A stretch of DNA of 64,000 nucleotides, taken from positions 1-64,000 of the forward strand of contig DXAK01000045.1 in the NCBI GenBank assembly GCA_019117065.1, read 5' to 3'. How positions within the stretch are numbered: the stretch's first letter is position 1; each line of letters opens with the position of its first letter. Source of the stretch: Candidatus Mediterraneibacter pullicola (GTDB lineage Bacteria; Bacillota; Clostridia; Lachnospirales; Lachnospiraceae). This document shows positions 17,031-25,291 of this stretch, one piece after another. Below the pieces are notes generated by a model. It made no database searches and was not told the origin of the DNA. It worked only from the letters and a program-made list of their open reading frames with translations. Made by a program: the position numbers and the translations under genes.

Positions 17031-17073
17031 CAGATTAGCGGCTATTATCTATACGAAGGGAAAGGGTGAACAG

Positions 17074-18144
17074 ATGAAGGCGTTTCTAATATTAGAAGAC
17101 GGTACGGTATTCACCGGAACGAGCATCGGCTCCACACGGGATTGTATCAGCGAGATTGTATTCAACACTTCTATGACAGGCTATCTGGAGGTGCTGACAG
17201 ACCCGTCCTACGCAGGGCAGGCTGTTGTCATGACTTATCCGCTCATCGGTAATTATGGCGTCACGCCGGATATGGAATCAAAGAAAGCGTGGCCAGATGG
17301 CTATATTGTCAGGGAATTATCCCGTATGCCGAGTAATTTCCGATGCGAAGGCACAATTCAGGACTTTCTTGAAAGCCAGGATATTCCGGGCATCGCGGGA
17401 ATCGACACAAGAGCTCTCACGAAGATCTTAAGAGAGAAAGGTACCATGAACGGTATGATCACGACCAATGAGGACTACGATCTTAACGAGGTAATCCCGA
17501 AGCTTAAAGCATATAAGGTGGGAGATGTTGTCTCCAAAGTGACGTGTCAGGAAAAGTACGTGCTGGATGGTACGGGAAAGAAAGTTGCTCTTCTTGATCT
17601 TGGCGCAAAAAATAATATTGCAAAGTCTTTAAACAAACGTGGCTGCGAAGTGACCATTTATCCGGCCCACACAACCGCGGAGGAAATCATTTCATCCAAT
17701 CCCGACGGTATCATGCTCTCCAACGGACCGGGAGATCCGGCGGACTGCGTATCTATCATCGAAGAAATCAGAAAACTGTACAACACAAATATTCCGATCT
17801 TTGCCATCTGTCTTGGACATCAGCTTATGGCGCTTGCTACAGGTGCGTCCACTCACAAGTTGAAATACGGGCACCGTGGCGGCAATCATCCTGTAAAGGA
17901 CTTACAGACTGGGAGAGTCTATATCTCATCCCAGAACCACGGTTATGTGGTGGATGACAAAAGTGTTGATCCAAAGATTGCAATTCCGGCGTTTGTCAAT
18001 GTAAATGATGGAACAAACGAGGGACTCGCATATGCGGGAAAAGATATCTTTACAGTTCAGTTCCATCCCGAGGCATGTCCGGGACCTCAGGATTCCGGTT
18101 ACCTTTTTGACAGATTTATGGACATGATGAAAGGAGCGAAATAA
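17074..18144 (+). CDS. carA: Carbamoyl phosphate synthase small subunit
   Basis: This 356-residue glutamine amidotransferase subunit supplies ammonia to CarB for carbamoyl phosphate, used in pyrimidine and arginine synthesis. It has the N-terminal small-subunit domain and then a class I amidotransferase domain with the nucleophile in CLGHQLM and the histidine-glutamate pair in FHPEACPGP. Length is typical. One base of its stop overlaps the carB start (TAATG). The leader upstream carries a likely attenuator. The argG gene elsewhere in the window uses the same arginine pathway. Confidence 0.96.
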   Translation: MKAFLILEDGTVFTGTSIGSTRDCISEIVFNTSMTGYLEVLTDPSYAGQAVVMTYPLIGNYGVTPDMESKKAWPDGYIVRELSRMPSNFRCEGTIQDFLESQDIPGIAGIDTRALTKILREKGTMNGMITTNEDYDLNEVIPKLKAYKVGDVVSKVTCQEKYVLDGTGKKVALLDLGAKNNIAKSLNKRGCEVTIYPAHTTAEEIISSNPDGIMLSNGPGDPADCVSIIEEIRKLYNTNIPIFAICLGHQLMALATGASTHKLKYGHRGGNHPVKDLQTGRVYISSQNHGYVVDDKSVDPKIAIPAFVNVNDGTNEGLAYAGKDIFTVQFHPEACPGPQDSGYLFDRFMDMMKGAK

Positions 18145-21100
18145 TGCCAAGAGATTTAAGTATCAGGAAAGTACTTGTTATCGGTTCCGGCCCGATTGTG
18201 ATCGGACAGGCGGCAGAATTTGACTACGCGGGGACACAGGCATGCCGCTCCCTGAAGGAAGAGGGGATCGAGGTTGTTCTTTTGAACTCCAACCCGGCCA
18301 CCATCATGACGGATAAGGATATCGCTGACCGTGTCTATATCGAGCCGCTGACTGTGGAAGTGGTAGAGCAGCTTATCAAGAAGGAGAAGCCGGACAGCGT
18401 GCTTCCCACACTGGGCGGACAGGCAGGATTAAACCTTGCCATGGAGCTTGAGGAAGCAGGATTTTTAAAAGAGAACGGCGTACGTCTGATCGGAACCACT
18501 TCCGAGACGATCAAAAAGGCGGAGGACCGTCTGGAGTTTAAGGCTACTATGGAGAAGATCGGGGAGCCTGTGGCGGCTTCCCTTGTCGTGGAAAATGTGG
18601 ATGACGGTCTTGCATTCGCAAATAAGATTGGCTATCCGGTAGTGCTCCGTCCGGCCTATACGCTCGGCGGAAGTGGCGGCGGTATCGCCCATGATTCCTA
18701 TCAGCTTGTGGAGATCTTAGAGAATGGACTGCGCCTCTCCCGTGTGGGTCAGGTGCTTGTAGAACGCTGCATTGCGGGATGGAAAGAGATTGAGTACGAA
18801 GTAATGCGCGACAACGCCGGAAACTGTATCACCGTATGTAATATGGAAAACATTGACCCGGTCGGCGTGCATACAGGAGATAGTATTGTGGTGGCCCCTT
18901 CCCAGACGTTGGGAGACAAGGAATACCAGATGCTTCGTACATCCGCGCTGAATATTATCAGCGAGCTGAATATCACAGGCGGATGTAACGTACAGTATGC
19001 TCTTCATCCGGATACATTTGAATATTGTGTTATTGAGGTTAATCCAAGGGTCAGCAGGTCTTCGGCTCTCGCGTCTAAGGCTACGGGATATCCTATCGCA
19101 AAAGTGGCTGCGAAAATCGCTCTCGGTTATACGCTGGATGAGATTAAGAACGCGATCACACAGAAAACTTATGCAAGTTTTGAGCCCATGCTGGACTATG
19201 TGGTTGTTAAACTGCCCCGCCTTCCGTTTGATAAGTTTATTAGCGCTAAGAGAACACTGACCACCCAGATGAAGGCGACGGGCGAGGTTATGAGTATTTG
19301 CGACAACTTTGAGGGAGCGCTCATGAAGGCAATCCGTTCTTTGGAACAGCATGTGGACAGCCTGATGTCCTATGATTTTACAGGCTTGTCGCAGGATGAC
19401 TTGATGGAAGAACTTGCAAAAGTAGACGATATGCGCATGTGGAGGATTGCCGAAGCTATCCGCAGGGGCGTTGACTATGATACGATTTACAGTATTACAA
19501 AGGTTGACAGATGGTTTATTGATAAATTTGCTGTTATTGTGGAGATGGAAAATACGCTTAGGACACAGGAGCTTACGGTAGAGCTCTTAAAGGAGGCGAA
19601 GCGCATTGAGTTCCCAGACAATGTAATTGCGCGCCTGACAGGAAAGAATGAGCGGGAGATCCATGACATGCGCCATGCAAACGGTATCGTGGCGGCGTAT
19701 AAGATCGTAGATACCTGTGCAGCAGAGTTCGAAGCGGAGACGCCTTATTATTACTCTGTGTACGGCAGTAAGAACGAAGTGGAACAGACAGGTGCAAAGA
19801 AGAAGGTGCTGGTCCTCGGGTCAGGTCCGATTCGCATCGGGCAGGGAATCGAGTTTGACTTCTGTTCCGTGCATTGTACATGGGCGTTTGCAAAAGAAGG
19901 ATTTGAGACGATTATTGTAAACAACAATCCAGAGACAGTAAGTACAGATTTTGATATCGCGGACAAACTGTATTTTGAACCTCTTACGCCGGAGGATGTA
20001 GAGAGTATTGTTGATATCGAGAAACCAGACGGCGCTGTGGTCCAGTTCGGCGGTCAGACCGCCATTAAGCTGACAGAGGCGCTCATGAAAATGGGGGTGC
20101 CAATCCTCGGGACATCTGCGGAGAATGTAGATAAGGCTGAGGACAGGGAACTCTTTGACAAGATTCTGGAGGAGTGTGAGATCCCGCGCCCGACAGGGGG
20201 CACTGTGTTTACCGCAAAAGAGGCAAAAGAGGTGGCAAACCGATTAGGTTACCCGGTGCTTGTGCGTCCTTCCTATGTGCTTGGAGGACAGGGAATGCAG
20301 ATCGCTATCAATGACAATGACATCGACGAGTTCATTGGTATCATTAACCGGATTGCTCAGGACCATCCAATCCTTGTGGATAAGTACCTCCAGGGAAAAG
20401 AGATCGAGGTTGATGCGGTATGTGACGGGACGGATATTCTCATTCCGGGAATCATGGAGCATATCGAACGCGCGGGCATCCACTCTGGAGATAGTATTTC
20501 TGTCTATCCGACGCAGAGCCTCACGGCAGGGGCGAAGGCTAAGATTGCGGAGTATACAAGACGCCTTGCAAAGTCACTGCATGTCATCGGTATGATCAAT
20601 ATTCAGTTCATTGTGTGCGGGGATGAGGACGTATATGTCATTGAGGTCAATCCGCGCTCCAGCCGTACCGTACCGTATATCAGCAAGGTGACGGGCATCC
20701 CGATCGTGCCGCTGGCGACACAGGTCATCATCGGAAAGAAGATCAAAGAACTGGGCTACACGCCGGGACTTCAGCCGGAGGCAGACTATGTGGCGGTTAA
20801 GATGCCGGTATTCTCCTTTGAGAAGATCCGGGGTGCTGACATTAGCCTTGGACCGGAGATGAAGTCCACAGGCGAGTGCCTCGGCATTGCTAAGACATTT
20901 GACGAGGCTTTGTATAAAGCGTTTATCGGCGCGAGTATCAAGCTGCCGAAGTTCAAGAACATGATCATGACCGTCAGGGACGAGGAGCATTCGGCCGCGG
21001 TGGAGATCGGGCGCAGGTTCGAAGCCATCGGCTACCATATCTTTGCTACCAGCGGAACCGCACGTGCGCTCAATGAGGCAGGAGTAAGGGCGACTCCAGT

Positions 21101-21344
21101 CCGTAAGATCGAACAGGAATCACCCAATCTTCTCGATCTGATCTTAGGCCATAAGATTGATCTTGTCATCGATATCCCAGCGCAGGGAGCGGAACACTCC
21201 AAAGATGGGTTTGTGATTCGAAGAAATGCTATTGAGACAGGCGTCAATGTTCTAACTGCCATCGATACGGCAGAGGCGCTGATTACCAGCCTTGAGAACA
21301 CGGATATCAAGAAACTGACATTGATCGATATTGCGACAGTATAG
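18144..21344 (+). CDS. carB: Carbamoyl phosphate synthase large subunit
   Basis: This full-length 1066-residue large subunit has two homologous halves, each with an ATP-grasp domain. The first begins at about 1 with KVLVIGSGPIVIGQAAEFDY. The second begins at about 554 with the matching KKVLVLGSGPIRIGQGIEF. The last 130 residues form the MGS-like allosteric domain, where pyrimidine and ornithine effectors bind in relatives. It uses ammonia from CarA, bicarbonate and two ATP. A strong terminator follows at 21395. Confidence 0.97.
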   Translation: MPRDLSIRKVLVIGSGPIVIGQAAEFDYAGTQACRSLKEEGIEVVLLNSNPATIMTDKDIADRVYIEPLTVEVVEQLIKKEKPDSVLPTLGGQAGLNLAMELEEAGFLKENGVRLIGTTSETIKKAEDRLEFKATMEKIGEPVAASLVVENVDDGLAFANKIGYPVVLRPAYTLGGSGGGIAHDSYQLVEILENGLRLSRVGQVLVERCIAGWKEIEYEVMRDNAGNCITVCNMENIDPVGVHTGDSIVVAPSQTLGDKEYQMLRTSALNIISELNITGGCNVQYALHPDTFEYCVIEVNPRVSRSSALASKATGYPIAKVAAKIALGYTLDEIKNAITQKTYASFEPMLDYVVVKLPRLPFDKFISAKRTLTTQMKATGEVMSICDNFEGALMKAIRSLEQHVDSLMSYDFTGLSQDDLMEELAKVDDMRMWRIAEAIRRGVDYDTIYSITKVDRWFIDKFAVIVEMENTLRTQELTVELLKEAKRIEFPDNVIARLTGKNEREIHDMRHANGIVAAYKIVDTCAAEFEAETPYYYSVYGSKNEVEQTGAKKKVLVLGSGPIRIGQGIEFDFCSVHCTWAFAKEGFETIIVNNNPETVSTDFDIADKLYFEPLTPEDVESIVDIEKPDGAVVQFGGQTAIKLTEALMKMGVPILGTSAENVDKAEDRELFDKILEECEIPRPTGGTVFTAKEAKEVANRLGYPVLVRPSYVLGGQGMQIAINDNDIDEFIGIINRIAQDHPILVDKYLQGKEIEVDAVCDGTDILIPGIMEHIERAGIHSGDSISVYPTQSLTAGAKAKIAEYTRRLAKSLHVIGMINIQFIVCGDEDVYVIEVNPRSSRTVPYISKVTGIPIVPLATQVIIGKKIKELGYTPGLQPEADYVAVKMPVFSFEKIRGADISLGPEMKSTGECLGIAKTFDEALYKAFIGASIKLPKFKNMIMTVRDEEHSAAVEIGRRFEAIGYHIFATSGTARALNEAGVRATPVRKIEQESPNLLDLILGHKIDLVIDIPAQGAEHSKDGFVIRRNAIETGVNVLTAIDTAEALITSLENTDIKKLTLIDIATV

Positions 21345-21394
21345 CTGCAAAAAGCTGGTAAGGATTAGATTGTAAATCATCATAATGTATTAGA

Positions 21395-21421
21395 CCGTGG
21401 GCAAATGCCCGCGGTTTTTTT
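21395..21421 (+). terminator. Terminator of carAB
   Basis: CCGTGGGC (21395-21402) pairs with GCCCGCGG (21407-21414), with a 4-base loop and a run of Ts after it. Confidence 0.9.
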
Positions 21422-21422
21422 A

Positions 21423-21556
21423 TTTTACAGGAAAGTCCTTTGGACTTCTCTGTAAAATAAAAGCACTCCGTGCAGGATGCGCACGAGCGGGAAGCGGCGG
21501 CATGTCGTTAAAGCGACCGCGACCGGCGTGAGAGTTTCGCAAGCGGAACTCTCTGT
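21423..21556. repeat. Cluster of intergenic hairpins (candidate repeat element)
   Basis: After the carB terminator lie several stem-loops in a GC-richer stretch: TTTTACAG with CTGTAAAA around GAAAGTCC/GGACTTC (21423-21457), GCAC-rich bases with short stems (about 21462-21490), GTCG/CGAC (about 21514-21527) and GAGAGTT/AACTCTC (21530-21553). No open frame spans it. It looks like a structured intergenic repeat of REP or MITE type. I see no second full copy in the window. Confidence 0.45.
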
Positions 21557-21661
21557 TCTATATTTCTCTCCCGGTTCTTAAAGCATAAAGTTTCTCATTT
21601 TCAGGCATCCTAATGATACTGGAGATGTAGATATTTATGTGGACACGGAGGCATTGTGTGG

Positions 21662-22435
21662 ATGAAAGGCTTATCCAAAGTGGAGCGAAATTTCAAAGAA
21701 GCATTGAAGAACAGAGACTTTCATGTCTGGTACCAGCCACAGATCGATATGAGGACAGGCAGTCCCAGAGGAGGCGAGGCACTTGTCCGATGGCAGAGGG
21801 GGGATGGCGCGCTGATCCCGCCGGACCGATTCGTCCCGGCGCTGGAGAAGGTGGGGCTTATGCCATTTCTGGATGAAGAAGTAGTAAGGCTTGTTTGCAA
21901 AGATGTCTGTGAGGCGAAGCAGAGGGGATTTCTCTTCGGTCCAGTGTCGGTAAATCTGTCTAGACTGCATGCGGGGAGAGAGGGAAGCTCAGATCGGATC
22001 AGGAAAGTTACGGCGTATTACGGTATACAGCCCGGAGAGCTTTCCTTCGAAATTACAGAGACAGCAGAGAAAGAGAAGGATGAGACTGGTCTGATGGAGT
22101 TTGCTGGCCAGCTTCAAAAAGAGGGGTACCGGATTGCCATGGATGATTATGGAACCGGGAACTCCACGTTGAAACTGCTCCAGGAGATCCGCTTTGACAT
22201 CTTGAAGCTGGACAGGCATTTTGTCAGCAGGATCGGGGAGCCAAGGGCGGACATCATCCTTGCGTCCACCATTGACATGGCGGGACGGCTGGGAATGGAA
22301 GTGGTGGCTGAGGGAGTGGAAACAGAAGAACAGATCCGTTTTCTCGTGGAAAATCAATGCTATTTGGGGCAGGGATATTATTATTCCAGACCGTTGACAA
22401 AAGAGCAGTATATCAGATGGAGGGGACAGATATGA
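21662..22435 (+). CDS. Stand-alone EAL-domain cyclic-di-GMP phosphodiesterase
   Basis: A 257-residue protein made only of an EAL domain, which hydrolyses cyclic-di-GMP to pGpG. The catalytic signature looks intact: GEALVRW with the EAL glutamate, VSVNLSR, FEITET, the paired aspartates in DDYGTGNSTL, KLD and EGVETEEQ. It lacks a sensory domain and membrane segment, so it is cytoplasmic. ATG 21662 is 10 bases after GGAGG; GTG 21656 is in frame but only 4 bases away. Its stop overlaps the next start (ATGA). As first gene of the cluster it would lower the signal that drives the PilZ synthase. Confidence 0.88.
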   Translation: MKGLSKVERNFKEALKNRDFHVWYQPQIDMRTGSPRGGEALVRWQRGDGALIPPDRFVPALEKVGLMPFLDEEVVRLVCKDVCEAKQRGFLFGPVSVNLSRLHAGREGSSDRIRKVTAYYGIQPGELSFEITETAEKEKDETGLMEFAGQLQKEGYRIAMDDYGTGNSTLKLLQEIRFDILKLDRHFVSRIGEPRADIILASTIDMAGRLGMEVVAEGVETEEQIRFLVENQCYLGQGYYYSRPLTKEQYIRWRGQI

Positions 22436-24177
22436 AGCGGTTGTATAAAGGGCTGGCGGCAATCTTCTTGTTTTCAACTGTCCTGTTTGTGCTTATCTTT
22501 GCGGTCAGTCTGTATAAGAGGGGGAAAGATGAGAATGGCAGATATCTGGATCAGCTATTGATAAGCGTGGAGTCTAACCTCGACCGGGCGGCTCAGGAGT
22601 ATGAGGAGAAGCTGGAGCATCTGGAGGAAGACTATATAAGCCGAGCGCGGGCAGTGGAATACATTGCGTCCTATGACACACAGATGATCGGCAGAAATGG
22701 GCTGGAGTTCTTAAAAGGGATTATGGAGGTGGGAGATATCTCCCTGCTTGACTCTTCTGGAGAGGTCTTTTTGAGTACAGATGAAACGCTGGAAGGCAGC
22801 AGGGAAGCAGAAGTGGTGGTGGAAGAGTTGAAAGATCTGCCCAAGGGGGAGAGGGTCTCTGTCCATTTGGACACCCCGGATTTCCGGAACCGCCCTGAAT
22901 ACTTCTATGTGTTAGCTGGTTCTGAATCAGAACGGTTTGCTGCTGTGCGCATTGATGCGGACATTTCTAAGGCCGGGCTGGTGAGCGGTAAGGAGGTAGT
23001 GGGAACCATCTTAAGGCAGGCGACAACTGAATATGAGACCAGTATATTTGCAGTGGGAAAAATAAAGGGAAGTGTTTTTGGGATCACAGAAAACAACAGT
23101 CAGGATATTCAGATCCGGGATGTCCGGGAAGGGCAGGAAATGCTGGAATATCTATCCCGGATACCGAAAGGAGAACCGGTATTTCTTCATATCAATGGTG
23201 CGTATCAGAGCGCTGTGGTAAGAGATCTGGACGACATGTATCTGGTGGCTTTTTCAGGACTGGACCGGGTAGTGGGAAGTGTTTTTCTGACATTTTGTAT
23301 CGGGCTGGCAGTGATTGGATTGATCTGTGCGCTGAGTGTCCTGATGGTGAGGTATTACCTGAAAAAATATCTGTTCCTTCGTTTTGAGCAGATCAGGGAA
23401 GGGATATACGGTATTCTCAGAGGAGAGCGGGATCCATCGGAGGATGATAGTGAGATTCCGGAGCTGCGGCTTCTAATGGATATGATTTTTCAGCTTGAGC
23501 AGGGGTATGTGGAGAAATCCCACGGCATCGACCGGATGGAGGATCAGCTGTGGGCGGCGCGGACAGAAGCGGAGCGCGACCGGCTGACAGGACTTTACAA
23601 CAGGAGCGGCTTTGAGCGCCGGGCAGAGATGTTTCTGAAAAATGAGCATCCTGGCGGCGCGCTGATCCTTCTGGATCTGGATAATTTTAAGCAGATCAAT
23701 GACTTTGAAGGGCATCCAAGGGGAGACCGGGCGCTTCAGCGGTTTGCGCAGTGCCTGTCCGGAGCGTTTCGGGAGGAGGACGTTATCGGACGGCTGGGCG
23801 GGGATGAATTTATCGTTCTCGTAGGCAATCCCATGACGGAAAAGGTTTTGGAAGAGAAGTTCGATTCTCTTCTTGTCGGGGTGCGTGAGGCAATGAAAGA
23901 AGAGTATGAAAAGTACCGGGTCTCAGTGAGCATCGGCGCGGTCCCAATAGACGGAAGCATCAGAGATTATAAGAAGCTGTACCAATGTGCGGATACAGCG
24001 TTGTATATCTCCAAATATCTGGGTAAAGACCGTTTCTATATCAATAAAAAAATGATCGCCTGTATGAGAAGGGAGTGTATCTCGTGCAGAGCAGACTGTC
24101 CAAGGAGCAGGATACTGGATGGGAAAGAAGGGATAACACAAGATGGAGAGGACCTATATCATCATCCCGGCTCTTGA
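22432..24177 (+). CDS. Membrane GGDEF diguanylate cyclase with Cys-rich tail
   Basis: A 581-residue signalling enzyme: membrane helix 8-27, an extracellular sensor region of about 250 residues (Cache-like size, not further assigned), a second helix about 284-307, then a GGDEF domain (about 383-540). The active motif GGDEF is at 456-460. The inhibitory RxxD site (R447, D450) sits exactly five residues before it, so product inhibition is expected. The tail (544-556) carries four cysteines spaced C-x4-C-x2-C-x3-C, unusual for this family and possibly metal-binding. The start is ATG 22432 after GGAGGGG, overlapping the EAL stop. The 3' end overlaps the next gene by 35 bases. Confidence 0.9.
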   Translation: MKRLYKGLAAIFLFSTVLFVLIFAVSLYKRGKDENGRYLDQLLISVESNLDRAAQEYEEKLEHLEEDYISRARAVEYIASYDTQMIGRNGLEFLKGIMEVGDISLLDSSGEVFLSTDETLEGSREAEVVVEELKDLPKGERVSVHLDTPDFRNRPEYFYVLAGSESERFAAVRIDADISKAGLVSGKEVVGTILRQATTEYETSIFAVGKIKGSVFGITENNSQDIQIRDVREGQEMLEYLSRIPKGEPVFLHINGAYQSAVVRDLDDMYLVAFSGLDRVVGSVFLTFCIGLAVIGLICALSVLMVRYYLKKYLFLRFEQIREGIYGILRGERDPSEDDSEIPELRLLMDMIFQLEQGYVEKSHGIDRMEDQLWAARTEAERDRLTGLYNRSGFERRAEMFLKNEHPGGALILLDLDNFKQINDFEGHPRGDRALQRFAQCLSGAFREEDVIGRLGGDEFIVLVGNPMTEKVLEEKFDSLLVGVREAMKEEYEKYRVSVSIGAVPIDGSIRDYKKLYQCADTALYISKYLGKDRFYINKKMIACMRRECISCRADCPRSRILDGKEGITQDGEDLYHHPGS

Positions 24178-25291
24178 GCCGGAGCCCGGCCTGTGTGGGC
24201 GGATTGTAAAGCTTCGTGACAAGATTCCATCTAAGATCGTGGTCGTTGACGATGGGTCCGGCGAAACTTACCGGAAAACATTCGACCAGATCGCCGGGAT
24301 GGATGATTGTCTTGTGCTCCGTCACGAGGAAAACAAAGGGAAAGGACAGGCGCTCAAAACCGGTTTTCGATATGTGAGAGAAGCTGCGGGGACAGAGAGC
24401 AGAATCCTGTGTATGGACTGTGACGGGCAACATCTCCCGGAAGACGGAGCACGTCTTTTGGAAACAGTGGAGGCGTACCCGGGTATGCTGATCCTTGGAG
24501 GCAGGGACTTTTCAGGGAAGAACATCCCATGGAAGTCCCGGTTCGGAAACCGCATTTCATCTGTTATCTTGTGGATTTTCGGCGGAATATACTTAAGCGA
24601 TACACAGACAGGTTTCCGGGCGTTTGATGGAAGTCTGCTAGATATGATGCTTCAGGTTCCGGGGGACAGGTTCGAGTATGAGACGCGGGTGCTGCTTGCC
24701 TGTGCTCAGCAGGGAGTTCCCATCGTGACAGAAAAGATAGAGACCGTCTATGTAAATAGCAATGCAGGCACCCATTTTCGGCCTGTCAAGGACAGTGTCC
24801 GTGTAATAGGAGCGCTTTTTCAGGGACCGGGCAGGTTTGTTCTGACTTCTATGATCTGCGCCCTGCTGGATTTGTCCCTGTTCTGGATTTTTGATAATGC
24901 TTTTGAAAAGATACAGATACTCCATGGGAGCGCCGGGTTTCCCTATGCAGGGAACGAGGGGCAGTTCTGGCGGATCGCTGCTGCCACTGTCGGGGCACGG
25001 TTCCTCTCAGCGGCGGCCAACTTCGGGCTGAACCGAAACTGGGTTTTCCGGACAAAAGGAAATCCCGGGACAGCAGGGTGGAACCGGGAGGCTTTCCGAT
25101 ATCTTTGCCTGTGCATTGGGATTATGGCCGCGTCCTCTTTGTCTGTGTATGTTGTGTCATCCTTTTTTCACACAGAGCCAGCAGCGGCAAAGCTGATCTG
25201 TGATGGGACTTTATTCTTTTTCTCATACCGGATACAGAAAAGGTGGGTGTTTTTAAACAGGAGAAAGGAAGGCGGAGAACATGACGGATGA
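24143..25291 (+). CDS. GT2 glycosyltransferase fused to GtrA-like membrane domain
   Basis: A 382-residue fusion. Residues 1 to about 225 are a GT2 domain of the polyprenyl-phosphate glycosyltransferase (DPM1-like) type, with VVDDGSG (34-40), the metal motif DCDGQH (92-97) and DTQTGFRA (153-160). Residues about 230-372 are a four-helix GtrA-like domain with two N/R-W-V-F type repeats (FGLNRNWVF at 294-302 and RIQKRWVF at 363-370). The first half should load a sugar on a polyprenyl phosphate and the second move it across the membrane. It overlaps both neighbours, so the cluster is one operon. The sugar is unknown. Confidence 0.86.
   Translation: MERTYIIIPALEPEPGLCGRIVKLRDKIPSKIVVVDDGSGETYRKTFDQIAGMDDCLVLRHEENKGKGQALKTGFRYVREAAGTESRILCMDCDGQHLPEDGARLLETVEAYPGMLILGGRDFSGKNIPWKSRFGNRISSVILWIFGGIYLSDTQTGFRAFDGSLLDMMLQVPGDRFEYETRVLLACAQQGVPIVTEKIETVYVNSNAGTHFRPVKDSVRVIGALFQGPGRFVLTSMICALLDLSLFWIFDNAFEKIQILHGSAGFPYAGNEGQFWRIAAATVGARFLSAAANFGLNRNWVFRTKGNPGTAGWNREAFRYLCLCIGIMAASSLSVYVVSSFFHTEPAAAKLICDGTLFFFSYRIQKRWVFLNRRKEGGEHDG

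Noticed and set aside
18717-19352. 211-residue frame antisense to carB
   Set aside because: Shadow frame over the CarB ATP-grasp domain with no start signal.
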